Source: Billgrantia bachuensis
GTDB lineage: Bacteria; Pseudomonadota; Gammaproteobacteria; Pseudomonadales; Halomonadaceae
Direction of reading: 5' to 3'
Length of the DNA stretch: 64,000 nucleotides
NCBI RefSeq assembly: GCF_011742165.1
Contig: NZ_JAAQTO010000018.1
Coordinates: 124,001 to 188,000, forward strand
Positions 1 through 7,897 of the stretch are shown here, piece by piece. Numbering within the stretch: position 1 is the stretch's first letter; each line of letters starts with the position of its first letter. The notes under the pieces are model-generated. The model did no database searches, was not told where the DNA came from, and was given only the letters and a program-made list of their open reading frames with translations. Made by a program: the position numbers and the translations under genes.

Positions 1-785
1 GTGGAGCTGGCGCGCTCGTGAATCTCTTGGGCAATGAAGTAGATGCGCAGGTAGCGGTTGAGCTTGCCCTCACCGCGCTGCCCTTCGAGTCGGCGGAAGA
101 TCATCTCCTTGGCCTGGTTGAGCGCCGTCACTACCCTGCCGTTCTGCTGCGCCAGCGCCAGGCGGCGCGCCTCGATGTCGATGCCGCGCAGCGGCTCGAA
201 CAGCGTCGCCTTGAGCATCAAGTATCTGCCCAGCTCGCGATAGAGCTGAGCCATGCTCTGCTTGACCGGCTGGCGCGAGAAGAGCGCACACCAGATCACC
301 GAGATCGCGCCGTACCAGGCCGCCCCCGAGAGAATCAGCAGCGTCTGATCCCAGTCACCCGCCTGCGGTACGCCACCGTGATGCTCGATGTTGATCATGG
401 TGTAAATGGAGAGGATCAGCGTGCCGGAGGCGATGGTGGCATAGCGCTGCCCCACCGCCCCGAGCATGATCAGCACGAAGGTCGCCACCCCCAGCCCCAG
501 GGCGAACAGCCACGGCCAGGGAAACAGCCAGCGCACGACGAGCGCCGCCGCGGCAAAGCAGACCAGCGTGACCGCGAGCGCCTGCAGGCGACCTTGCCAG
601 CTGTCGTCGGTCTCCGACAGCGCGCTGGCGATGATGCCCAGAAACAGCGGGATCACCAAGCTGATGTCGGCCAACGACCAGCTCAGCAGCAGCGCCCCGC
701 TGAAGGCAAGGAAGACCCTCAGGCTGTAGGCGAACTTGTCCAGCGTCCACAGACGCCGCAGTGAGAGCGATAGCGAGGTCGGCAT
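1..785 (-). CDS. yccS: YccS/YhfK-family (FUSC) inner-membrane protein, N-terminal part
   Basis: Partial gene: the reading frame starts at ATG 785 and is still open at base 1, so only about 261 N-terminal residues are present (E. coli YccS is about 717). The translation begins MPTSLSLSLRRLWTLDKF and has closely spaced hydrophobic segments between roughly residues 20 and 175. Family-specific strings include LFPWPWLFALGLG, GQRYATIA and, near the truncated end, QEIHERASS; these match YccS closely. The family resembles fusaric-acid or aromatic-acid efflux pumps (FUSC), but YccS itself has no firm function. It is transcribed leftwards, divergent from the DUF3100 operon. Identity is confident; function is not. 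Confidence 0.85.
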   Translation of the reverse strand, partial: MPTSLSLSLRRLWTLDKFAYSLRVFLAFSGALLLSWSLADISLVIPLFLGIIASALSETDDSWQGRLQALAVTLVCFAAAALVVRWLFPWPWLFALGLGVATFVLIMLGAVGQRYATIASGTLILSIYTMINIEHHGGVPQAGDWDQTLLILSGAAWYGAISVIWCALFSRQPVKQSMAQLYRELGRYLMLKATLFEPLRGIDIEARRLALAQQNGRVVTALNQAKEMIFRRLEGQRGEGKLNRYLRIYFIAQEIHERASS

Positions 786-986
786 GGGGCTCTTGGGTGT
801 TATCGTTGATGGATCATTCTACCTCATTAGACTTTCGTATAAGTCAACGATGTCGTCAGGTGCGTATCGACTCTTCAGCACTGTCACCGCAGTGTGTAGC
901 AATAAAGAGAACACGCAGCGTCTACCATTGGAACACGCTCCTTTTCGATACTCGAGAGTGTCCCATACCACGACAAGGACAAAACA

Positions 987-1808
987 ATGGACATGAAACT
1001 GCTACTCGACTGGCGCCTGCACCTGACGGTGATCCTGGCGTCGCTGCTTGCCGAGTGGATCGGCATACAGCGCATTCCCCTGGGCCCCGGCACCTTATTG
1101 CTGCTACCGCTGTTCTACGCCTTCATCGTCGGCGTGCTGCTCAACCCGCACCTCTTCTCGGGCATGCAGCGGATCATTCCCAAACGGGTCAGCAACGCTG
1201 CCGGCCCGCTGATCATGATCTCCATCCTGCCCTTCATCGCCAAGTTCGGCTCCACCATCGGTCCGGCCATCGAGCAGATCATCGCCGCCGGCCCCGCGCT
1301 GATCCTGCAGGAACTCGGCAACCTCGGCACCATGCTGCTGGCACTGCCTTTCGCCGTGCTGGTGCTGCGCATGGGACGAGAGGCCATCGGTGCCACCTAC
1401 TCCATCGCCCGCGAGCCCAACATCGCCATCATCTCGGACAAGTACGGCCTGAGAAGCCCGGAGGGCATCGGCATCATGGGCGTCTATGTGGTGGGCACCA
1501 TGTTCGGCACCCTCTATTTCGCGCTGATGGCCGGCTACCTGGCCTCGCTGGACATCTTCGACATCCGTGCCCTGGCGATGGCCTGCGGCGTGGGCAGCGG
1601 CAGCATGGTGGCGGCCTGCTCGGGTGCCCTGGCCGAAGCCGCGCCCCATCTGCGCGACGACCTGCTGGCCTTCTCCGGCGCCAGCAACCTGCTGACCTAC
1701 GCCACCGGTCTCTACGTTTCCTTGTTCATCGCCCTGCCCACGGCCGAATGGCTCTACAAGCGCCTCGGCGGCGCCAAGCTCAAGGAGGCTCGCAATGAAA
1801 CCCTCTGA
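987..1808 (+). CDS. DUF3100 family integral membrane protein
   Basis: 273-residue, very hydrophobic protein with about eight probable membrane segments. It is recognised as DUF3100. The glycine-rich stretch ACGVGSGSMVAACSGALAE (about residue 199 on) and the paired hydrophobic blocks resemble the core of secondary carriers such as GltS or LysO. That resemblance is an impression, not a demonstrated relationship. It is the first gene of a tight operon with a small membrane partner, an amidohydrolase and two dehydrogenases, which suggests it takes up the compound those enzymes degrade. Its end overlaps the next gene by 14 bases. The substrate is unknown. Confidence 0.75.
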   Translation: MDMKLLLDWRLHLTVILASLLAEWIGIQRIPLGPGTLLLLPLFYAFIVGVLLNPHLFSGMQRIIPKRVSNAAGPLIMISILPFIAKFGSTIGPAIEQIIAAGPALILQELGNLGTMLLALPFAVLVLRMGREAIGATYSIAREPNIAIISDKYGLRSPEGIGIMGVYVVGTMFGTLYFALMAGYLASLDIFDIRALAMACGVGSGSMVAACSGALAEAAPHLRDDLLAFSGASNLLTYATGLYVSLFIALPTAEWLYKRLGGAKLKEARNETL

Positions 1809-2295
1809 TACCACTGCACCCGACACCGGTTTCGACGCTTCCGCCCTGCAGGAGCTGCGCCCCGAGCAGCAGCTCGGCAAGACCGCGCTGCTGCTGGCCG
1901 TGGTGTGCGTCGCCGCCTGGATCGCCAACATCGTCAACGGCGCCCCGCTGCACCAGGCGCTGCCCGGCATGGTCATCCTCTACGGCATGGTGATGATCGG
2001 CCTGCTCATCGGCCGCTTCGCGCCGTTCTACCTGCCCAGCGTGGCCTGGGTCTCGCTGGTCAGCATCGTCATGACGCTGCCCTTCTTCCCCGGCAGCGGC
2101 TGGATCGTCGGCCAGCTCGCCCACGTGAACTTTCTCGCCGTGGTGACCCCGGTGCTGGCCTATGCCGGCCTGGCGCTGACCGGCCGCGAGTTCACCATGT
2201 TCCGCCAGACCGGCTGGAAGCTGGTGATCGTCTCGCTGCTGGTGTTCACCGGCACCTTCGTCGCCTCGGCGTTCATTGCCCACCTGGTTATCTGA
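1795..2295 (+). CDS. Small membrane protein, partner of the DUF3100 protein
   Basis: 166 residues. A hydrophilic N-terminus of about 30 residues is followed by four or five hydrophobic segments. The start is fixed by AAGGAGG a few bases upstream of ATG 1795, inside the end of the DUF3100 gene. This 14-base overlap implies translational coupling and probably a two-subunit membrane complex. No family was recognised with certainty. The ribosome-binding site argues against this being the broken second half of one larger gene. The stop lies 11 bases before the M20 hydrolase start. Confidence 0.7.
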   Translation: MKPSDTTAPDTGFDASALQELRPEQQLGKTALLLAVVCVAAWIANIVNGAPLHQALPGMVILYGMVMIGLLIGRFAPFYLPSVAWVSLVSIVMTLPFFPGSGWIVGQLAHVNFLAVVTPVLAYAGLALTGREFTMFRQTGWKLVIVSLLVFTGTFVASAFIAHLVI

Positions 2296-2305
2296 GGAGC
2301 CGCTC

Positions 2306-3466
2306 ATGGATGACAGCCTGCTGCCGACACCGGAACGCCTCGCTGCCTGGCGCCACGACTTCCACCGCCACCCGGAAACCGCCTTCGAGGAGCATCGCAC
2401 CGCCGGGCGCATCGCCGCTCTCCTGCGTCAGGCCGGCCTCGAGGTCGTCACCGGACTGGGTGGCGGCACCGGGGTGGTGGCGTTGCTCGACGGCAGGCGC
2501 GGCCCCGGACGCGCCATCGGGCTGCGCGCCGACATCGATGCGCTCGACGTCGAGGAGGCCAACCGCTTCGGCCACGCCTCCCAGGTGCCGGGCAAGATGC
2601 ACGCCTGCGGCCACGACGGCCACACCACCATGCTGCTGGGGGCGGCCTTTGCGCTGGCCGCCGATCCGGACTTCGCCGGCAGGGTGGTCTTCATCTTCCA
2701 GCCGGCGGAGGAGAGCGAGGGCGGCGGTCGCGTGATGGTCGAGGAGGGGCTCTTCGAGCGCTTTCCCATGGAGGCCGTCTACGGCCTGCACAACTGGCCC
2801 GGACTCGCCGTGGGCGAGGCGGCGGTGCACGATGGCGCGGTGATGGCCGCCTTCGACGTCTTCACCCTGAGGCTCAGCGGACGCGGCTGCCATGCCGCCA
2901 TGCCCCACCTGGGCAGCGACACCATCCTGGCCGCCTGTCAGCTGGCCAGCCAGCTGCAGGGGCTGATCAGCCGCGAAACGCCGCCCCACCAGAGCGCGGT
3001 ACTCAGCATCACTCAGTTCCACGCCGGCGACGCCTTCAACGTGATTCCGGAGACGGTGGAGCTGCGCGGCACCCTGCGCTGCTTCGACGGCGAGCTGCGC
3101 GCCTATCTCGAGCGCCGCTTTCGTCAGGCCGTCGAGTCGCTGGCTGGCTTTCACGACCTCAGGGTCGAACTCGACTATCAGTCGCGCTACCCCGCCACGA
3201 TCAACGCGCCCGAGCATGCGGCACGCTGCGCCGGGGTACTCGAAGCGCTGCCGGGCATCACCCGCGTGCATCGCGACCTGCCGCCGAGCATGGCCTCTGA
3301 AGATTTTGCCTTCATGCTCGAGGCCTGCCCCGGCGCCTATATCTGGCTCGGCAACGGCGTGGAGAGCGCCGCCCTGCACAATCCGCACTACGACTTCAAC
3401 GACTTCATCGCCCCGCTCGGCGTGGCGTACTGGCAGGCGCTGGTCAAGACCCTGCTCGACGACTGA
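2306..3466 (+). CDS. M20D-family metal-dependent amidohydrolase (N-acyl amino acid or hippurate hydrolase type)
   Basis: 386 residues, the normal length for the AbgA/HipO/IAA-amino-acid hydrolase group. ATG 2306 is preceded by GAGGAG. Visible motifs: HRHPETAFEE near residue 20, RADIDALDVEE near 75, the metal site MHACGHDGHTTML (about 98-110, with a metal-binding Cys and His), PAEESEGGG near 138 and GLHNWPG near 167. Family members cleave amide bonds of N-acyl or aromatic amino-acid conjugates. In this operon it probably releases an amine or acid that the two downstream dehydrogenases oxidise. The precise substrate cannot be read from the sequence. Confidence 0.9.
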   Translation: MDDSLLPTPERLAAWRHDFHRHPETAFEEHRTAGRIAALLRQAGLEVVTGLGGGTGVVALLDGRRGPGRAIGLRADIDALDVEEANRFGHASQVPGKMHACGHDGHTTMLLGAAFALAADPDFAGRVVFIFQPAEESEGGGRVMVEEGLFERFPMEAVYGLHNWPGLAVGEAAVHDGAVMAAFDVFTLRLSGRGCHAAMPHLGSDTILAACQLASQLQGLISRETPPHQSAVLSITQFHAGDAFNVIPETVELRGTLRCFDGELRAYLERRFRQAVESLAGFHDLRVELDYQSRYPATINAPEHAARCAGVLEALPGITRVHRDLPPSMASEDFAFMLEACPGAYIWLGNGVESAALHNPHYDFNDFIAPLGVAYWQALVKTLLDD

Positions 3467-3565
3467 CGGCGCCTTTCGCCACTGCTTCCATGGCCGCAGC
3501 ATCGCTGCGGCCCGGATCGACGCGCCTGCCAGGCACGACATCCTGCATCTTCTTGAGGAACGACC

Positions 3566-4453
3566 ATGAGAATCTGCGTTATCGGCCTCGGCCAGATGGG
3601 CGGCAACATGGCCCTGACCCTGCAATCCGCCGGCTTCGACGTCACCGGCAGCGACCTGTTCGACAGCGCCCGCCAGCGCCTGGCCGAGCAGGGGCTGCCG
3701 GTGGCCACCCCCGACGAACTGCCATCGTGCGACGTCTACCTGCTGTCGCTGCCCACCTCGGCCCAGGTGCGGGAGGTGATCGAGACCGCCCCCGGCCTGC
3801 TCGGCCTGGCGCCGAAGGGCAGCGTCATCGTCGATACCTCGACCTCGGATCCGGTGGTCAGCCGTGAGCTGGCCGCCAAGGTCGAGGCCGCCGGGCTGGC
3901 GTGGCTCGACGCCCCGGTCAGCGGCGGCCCCAAGGGGGCGGCGACGGGCAGGCTCGGCATGCTGCTTGGCGGCGAGACGGCCACCATCGAGCGCCTGGCG
4001 CCGATGCTCGAGGCGATGTCGGCCCGCTATACCCACGTCGGCGGGTCGGGCAGCGGCCATGTGGTCAAGCTGACCAACAACTACCTGTGCGCCGCCCACC
4101 TGCTGACCACCGCCGAGGCGGTGGCCATGGCCGCCCGCGCCGGGGTCGACCCGGCGGCTTGCCTGGCCGGAGTCAACAGCGGCTCGGGGCGCAGCGCGGT
4201 CAGCGAGGTCAACTTCCCCGAGTGGATCCTCTCCGGGCGCTTCGACTCCGGCTTCACCACCGGCCTGATGCGCAAGGACCTGCGCCTGGCCCGTGACGCC
4301 GCCGAGCGCCTCGACATGCCGCCGGGCCTGCTCCAAGCCGTGGTCGAGGCGTGGCACGCCGACCCCGAGCGTCCCGCCGACGGCGACGACTTCAACCGTA
4401 TCGCCGGCGCGCTGCTGGCCGACGCCACCCCCGTCGAGGAGAGCGCATCATGA
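3566..4453 (+). CDS. 3-hydroxyisobutyrate dehydrogenase-like NAD(P)-dependent beta-hydroxyacid dehydrogenase
   Basis: 295 residues, typical of the family. It begins MRICVIGLGQMGGNMA, a Rossmann GxGxxG nucleotide site. The substrate signature DAPVSGGPKGA lies near residue 117 and the catalytic lysine sits in GHVVKLTNN near residue 170. It oxidises a beta-hydroxy acid to a semialdehyde or keto acid. The next gene encodes an aldehyde dehydrogenase that could consume such a semialdehyde. ATG 3566 has GAGGAA upstream. Its stop overlaps the next start in an ATGA junction. Exact substrate unknown; 2-hydroxy-3-oxopropionate or related reductases are alternatives. Confidence 0.88.
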   Translation: MRICVIGLGQMGGNMALTLQSAGFDVTGSDLFDSARQRLAEQGLPVATPDELPSCDVYLLSLPTSAQVREVIETAPGLLGLAPKGSVIVDTSTSDPVVSRELAAKVEAAGLAWLDAPVSGGPKGAATGRLGMLLGGETATIERLAPMLEAMSARYTHVGGSGSGHVVKLTNNYLCAAHLLTTAEAVAMAARAGVDPAACLAGVNSGSGRSAVSEVNFPEWILSGRFDSGFTTGLMRKDLRLARDAAERLDMPPGLLQAVVEAWHADPERPADGDDFNRIAGALLADATPVEESAS

Positions 4454-6000
4454 ACCGTCTCAATCAGCACGCCCGGGAGCGTCTCTCGGCGCTGCTCGAT
4501 GGCTTCGAGCTGCAGGGAGGGACACCGCTCTCCAACTGGATCGACGGTACCGCCTGCCCGGGCGAAGGCGAGACGATCACGCTGATCGATCCCGCCACCG
4601 GCGAGGCGCTGCTCGACTACCGCGATGCCGGCCCGGCCCTGGTCGAGCGCGCCGTCGCCGCCGCCAGCCGGGCGCAGCAGGCGTGGATGGCGCTCACCGC
4701 CAGCGAGCGCGGTCGACGCATGAACGCCGCCGTGCGCAGCCTCGAAGGCCACGAGGAGGCGCTGGCCCAGCTCGAGAGCGTGGTCGCCGGCAAGCCGATC
4801 CGCGACTGCCGCGGCGAAGTCGGCAAGGTGCGCGAGATGTTCGAGTACTACGCCGGCTGGTGCGACAAGCAGCACGGCGAGGTGATCCCGGTACCCACCA
4901 GCCATCTTAACTATGTGCGCCACGTGCCCTATGGCGTGGTCGGCCAGATCACTCCGTGGAACGCGCCGATGTTCACCTGTGCCTGGCAGCTCGCCCCGGC
5001 CATCGCCGCCGGCAACGGCGTGGTGCTCAAGCCCTCCGAGCTCACCCCCTTCACCTCGGTGGTGATCGCCCGGCTGCTGGAGCAAGGCGGCCTGCCCAAG
5101 GGGCTGGTCAACATCGTCAACGGCCTGGGGCCGAGCACCGGCGCGGCACTCACCGGCAACGAAGGCATCAGCAAGCTGGTGTTCGTCGGCTCGCCCCAGA
5201 GCGGTCGGTTGATCGCCGAGGCCGGTGCCCGGCGGCTGGTGCCGAGCGTACTGGAGCTGGGCGGCAAGTCGGCCAACATCGTATTCGCCGACGCCAGCCT
5301 CGATGCCGCCGTGGCCGGCGCCCAGGCGGCGATCTTCGCCGCGGCGGGACAGAGCTGCGTGGCCGGCTCGCGACTGCTGGTTCAGCGTGAGGTCTTCGCC
5401 GAAGTGACCGAGCGGCTGGCGCGCGCCGCGGCCGGGATCGAAGTCGGCCTACCCGGCGACGAAGCGACCCGCATGGGGCCGCTGCAGAACGCCCGCCAGT
5501 ACGCTCACGTGACACGCATGATCGAGGACGCCGTGGCCGCCGGAGCGCGGGTGATCGTCGGCGGCAGCCGCCCGGCAGGCTTGCCCGAGGAGGCACGGGG
5601 CTACTTCCTGGCGCCGACGGTGCTGGTCGACGTGGCCCCGGAGATGGAGATCGCCCGCGAGGAGGTGTTCGGCCCGGTGCTGGTGGCGATGCCCTTCGAC
5701 GACGAGGCGGACGCCGTGCGCCTGGCCAACACCACCCGCTTCGGCCTCGCCGGCGCGGTGTGGACCCAGGACCCGGCCCGCGCGCACCGCGTCGCCGCTC
5801 AGCTGCGCGCCGGCACGGTGTGGATCAACGGCTACAAGGCGATCAGCGTGATGTCGCCCTTCGGCGGCTTCGGCGACAGCGGCTTCGGCCGCTCCAGCGG
5901 CATCGACGGCCTGCGCGAGTACACCCTGCCGCAGAGCGTCTGGGTGGAGACCGCCAGCGAAGCCAGCGTGGCGATGGGGTACGGCAGCGGCGTGGGTTAA
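4450..6000 (+). CDS. NAD(P)-dependent aldehyde dehydrogenase
   Basis: 516 residues. ATG 4450 overlaps the stop of the preceding gene as ATGA, indicating translational coupling. Classic ALDH landmarks are present: PWNAPMFTCAWQLAPAIAAG (cofactor and substrate channel), KPSELTPF, the catalytic Glu in LELGGKS (about 267), the nucleophilic Cys in AAGQSCVAGS (about 302), and EEVFGPV with GGFGDSGFGR near the C-terminus. It oxidises an aldehyde to a carboxylate in the cytoplasm. As last gene of the operon it probably completes the oxidation begun by the hydroxyacid dehydrogenase. Its stop overlaps the stop of the convergent LysR gene by four bases. Confidence 0.92.
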   Translation: MNRLNQHARERLSALLDGFELQGGTPLSNWIDGTACPGEGETITLIDPATGEALLDYRDAGPALVERAVAAASRAQQAWMALTASERGRRMNAAVRSLEGHEEALAQLESVVAGKPIRDCRGEVGKVREMFEYYAGWCDKQHGEVIPVPTSHLNYVRHVPYGVVGQITPWNAPMFTCAWQLAPAIAAGNGVVLKPSELTPFTSVVIARLLEQGGLPKGLVNIVNGLGPSTGAALTGNEGISKLVFVGSPQSGRLIAEAGARRLVPSVLELGGKSANIVFADASLDAAVAGAQAAIFAAAGQSCVAGSRLLVQREVFAEVTERLARAAAGIEVGLPGDEATRMGPLQNARQYAHVTRMIEDAVAAGARVIVGGSRPAGLPEEARGYFLAPTVLVDVAPEMEIAREEVFGPVLVAMPFDDEADAVRLANTTRFGLAGAVWTQDPARAHRVAAQLRAGTVWINGYKAISVMSPFGGFGDSGFGRSSGIDGLREYTLPQSVWVETASEASVAMGYGSGVG

Positions 6001-6926
6001 CGGATAGAGGTCAAATCGACGTTCTGGAAGGCCTGCATCCAGTGTTGCAGGTGGCGCAGCAGCAGGATGCTGGCCTTGGGCTGCTGGCGACCGATGCGGG
6101 TCACCATGTGGGCCTGGGAGCGCTGGAACAGCGGGTCGTCCACGGGGCGTGCCACCAGACGCCCCTCGGCCAGGTCGTCCGCCACGGCAAAGGCCGGCAG
6201 TAGGGTGATGCCCATGCCGCTGCGCACGTACTGGGCAAGAATGGCCATGGAGTTGGTATTCATGGCCATGCGCGGCCGCAGCCGCGCCTGATGGAACGCC
6301 TCGTCCACCATGTGGCGCACCTGGTGGCTGGGGTCCCACATCGCCATGGGCGCCTCGCTCAGCTGCGCCAGGGTCAGGGGCTTCGTCTCTTCGGCCAGCG
6401 GGTGCTCGGGCGGCAGAATGGCCATCAGCGGCTGCGGGCTCGAGACCCAGAAGCGCAGCTGGTGGTGGGTGCGCTCATGAAACATCAGGCCGATATGCGC
6501 CTGCTCGTTGATCACCGCCTCGATGATGCCCGAGGTACCGGCCAGGTGGATATCGATCTGGATACCGGTATAGCGCTCGGTGAACTCGCGCAGCGGCTTG
6601 GCCACCAGGTCGCCGACGAAGCCTTCTCCCACCACCAGCGACACGGTGCCGGTCTCCAGCCGTTGGTAGGCCTCCAGCGAGGCGATGAAGCTCTCGTCGA
6701 GGGCGCCGCGCCGCTCGCAATATTCCAGCAGCATCTCACCGACCGGCGTGGGCCGGATGCCGCTGCGCTTGCGCTCCAGCAGCGTGGCCCCCAGCGCCTC
6801 TTCCAGTAGATTGAGCTGCCGGCTTACCGCCGACGGCGCAATATCGAGACGGGCGGCAGCCTGACGCACCGAACCCGATTCCAGGGTGACTCTAAAGTAG
6901 ACCAGCCGCTGGTGGGGAATATCCAC
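5997..6926 (-). CDS. LysR-family transcriptional regulator
   Basis: 309 residues, standard LysR length. The N-terminal winged helix-turn-helix spans about residues 3-62 (VRQAAARLDIAPSAVSRQL is the recognition region) and is followed by a LysR-type substrate-binding domain with GMGITLLPAF near residue 240. The gene converges on the ALDH gene with overlapping stop codons, so it is not cotranscribed with the catabolic operon but is the obvious candidate to regulate it. LysR regulators are more often divergent from their target, so the target promoter upstream of 987 would be acted on at a distance. The inducer is unknown. Confidence 0.9.
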   Translation of the reverse strand: MDIPHQRLVYFRVTLESGSVRQAAARLDIAPSAVSRQLNLLEEALGATLLERKRSGIRPTPVGEMLLEYCERRGALDESFIASLEAYQRLETGTVSLVVGEGFVGDLVAKPLREFTERYTGIQIDIHLAGTSGIIEAVINEQAHIGLMFHERTHHQLRFWVSSPQPLMAILPPEHPLAEETKPLTLAQLSEAPMAMWDPSHQVRHMVDEAFHQARLRPRMAMNTNSMAILAQYVRSGMGITLLPAFAVADDLAEGRLVARPVDDPLFQRSQAHMVTRIGRQQPKASILLLRHLQHWMQAFQNVDLTSIR

Positions 6927-6981
6927 GTCATGTCACGCCATCAAGAAGGGCCTAGAAAAGAAGCCTCGCACGTAGAGAAAC

Positions 6982-7338
6982 TCAAAGCTGCTTGAGCAGG
7001 TTCTGCAGTTTCTGAAGGTCACTCGAATCACCGACCAGGCGCACCTTGCCGGCCATCATGCCGTCGAGAAAGGCCTGCTGGGTCGGCTTGCGCAGTACGC
7101 GGACGGCGCTGGCTTCGTCATCGAAACGCAGCTCCAGGTCGAGATCCACCGGCAGCCCCGCGCCAGTCTGAATGCCTTCGGGCGACATACGGAAATGGCG
7201 TGCGATGGAGAGGTCCTCGGTGGCGATCCCCCAGTCGAGGCGGCGCACCTCGGAGAGTGCCTGGCGGAAATCCGGCTTGCTGCGCAAAGCACGCTTGAGC
7301 ATCAAACCCAGTAGCCACAGCATCAGTCGCAGCTTCAT
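6982..7338 (-). CDS. Small conserved protein of unknown function (possible SCP2-like lipid-binding fold)
   Basis: 118 residues from ATG 7338 (MKLRLMLWLLGLMLKRAL); the frame is open further upstream, but no good ribosome-binding site supports a longer start. It has a hydrophobic or amphipathic N-terminal segment, then a soluble domain. The stretch LDLELRFDDEASAVRVL and the ending GKVRLVGDSSDLQKLQNLL resemble SCP2/sterol-carrier-like proteins, which close with a similar substrate-pocket helix; this is a weak resemblance. It sits between the LysR gene and HU, in the same orientation as both. Real gene likely; function uncertain. Confidence 0.6.
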   Translation of the reverse strand: MKLRLMLWLLGLMLKRALRSKPDFRQALSEVRRLDWGIATEDLSIARHFRMSPEGIQTGAGLPVDLDLELRFDDEASAVRVLRKPTQQAFLDGMMAGKVRLVGDSSDLQKLQNLLKQL

Positions 7339-7419
7339 GTCGAGTCCGATTCGAGCGAGGAGGAGAGGTATCGCGGCCTGACGGACAGGCCGCGCCACGA
7401 GAGGATTCGATGCTCCGAA

Positions 7420-7698
7420 TCAGCCCTTGCCGACGGCGTCCTTGAGGCCCTTGCCCGGCTTGAAGGCAACGGTCTTGCTGGCCGGAATGGCCAGTGGTTG
7501 GCCGGTCTGGGGGTTCTTGCCAGTGCGCGCGGCGCGCTCACGCACGGTGAAGGTACCAAACCCGATCAGTGAAACATCCTGCCCTTGGGCCACGCTGCCG
7601 GTGATCTCGTCGAGGATGACGTTGAGCACCTGGCTGGCCTTGTCTTTCGAAAGTTCCGCACGCTCGGCAATTGCCGCAGCAAGATCTGGCTTACGCAT
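7420..7698 (-). CDS. HU-family DNA-binding protein
   Basis: 92 residues starting MRKPDLAAAIAERAELSKD. The start is fixed at 7698 by an AGGAGGG ribosome-binding site just upstream. The HU/IHF signature GFGTFTVRERAARTGKNPQT is present with the intercalating-proline arm (QPLAIPASKTVAF). HU is an abundant dimeric nucleoid protein that bends DNA without strong sequence specificity. The position beside a rubredoxin-reductase gene and ubiC/ubiA matches the HU gene of Pseudomonas at the equivalent locus (PA5348 neighbourhood, from memory). IHF subunits are excluded by overall sequence. Confidence 0.93.
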   Translation of the reverse strand: MRKPDLAAAIAERAELSKDKASQVLNVILDEITGSVAQGQDVSLIGFGTFTVRERAARTGKNPQTGQPLAIPASKTVAFKPGKGLKDAVGKG

Positions 7699-7897
7699 AC
7701 TACAGCCCTCCTGGTATTGGCTATGTCCCGGCAACGCTGCCGGTGAGTTGTTATTCATCAAAGGTAAAACTAGAGCCGCCTGTCGCTTCCCTGGGAGAGC
7801 CCGTTCCCTTGCGTGGGTTCGTCCCTTGCTCTTGAAGCGTCTAGCGCGGCGATCATCGGCGGTCCGTACTGCGAAGCCGGCCGAGGCGATGACGTGA

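Noticed and set aside
18..764. Open frame of 248 residues on the plus strand at the left edge
   Set aside because: It is antisense to the YccS coding frame, is full of Arg, Gln and Asp runs typical of shadow frames, and the minus-strand frame gives a clear YccS match.
2288..4357. 689-residue minus-strand open frame across the catabolic operon
   Set aside because: Antisense shadow of the M20 and dehydrogenase genes; Gly/Ala/Arg/Gln-rich with no recognisable domain.
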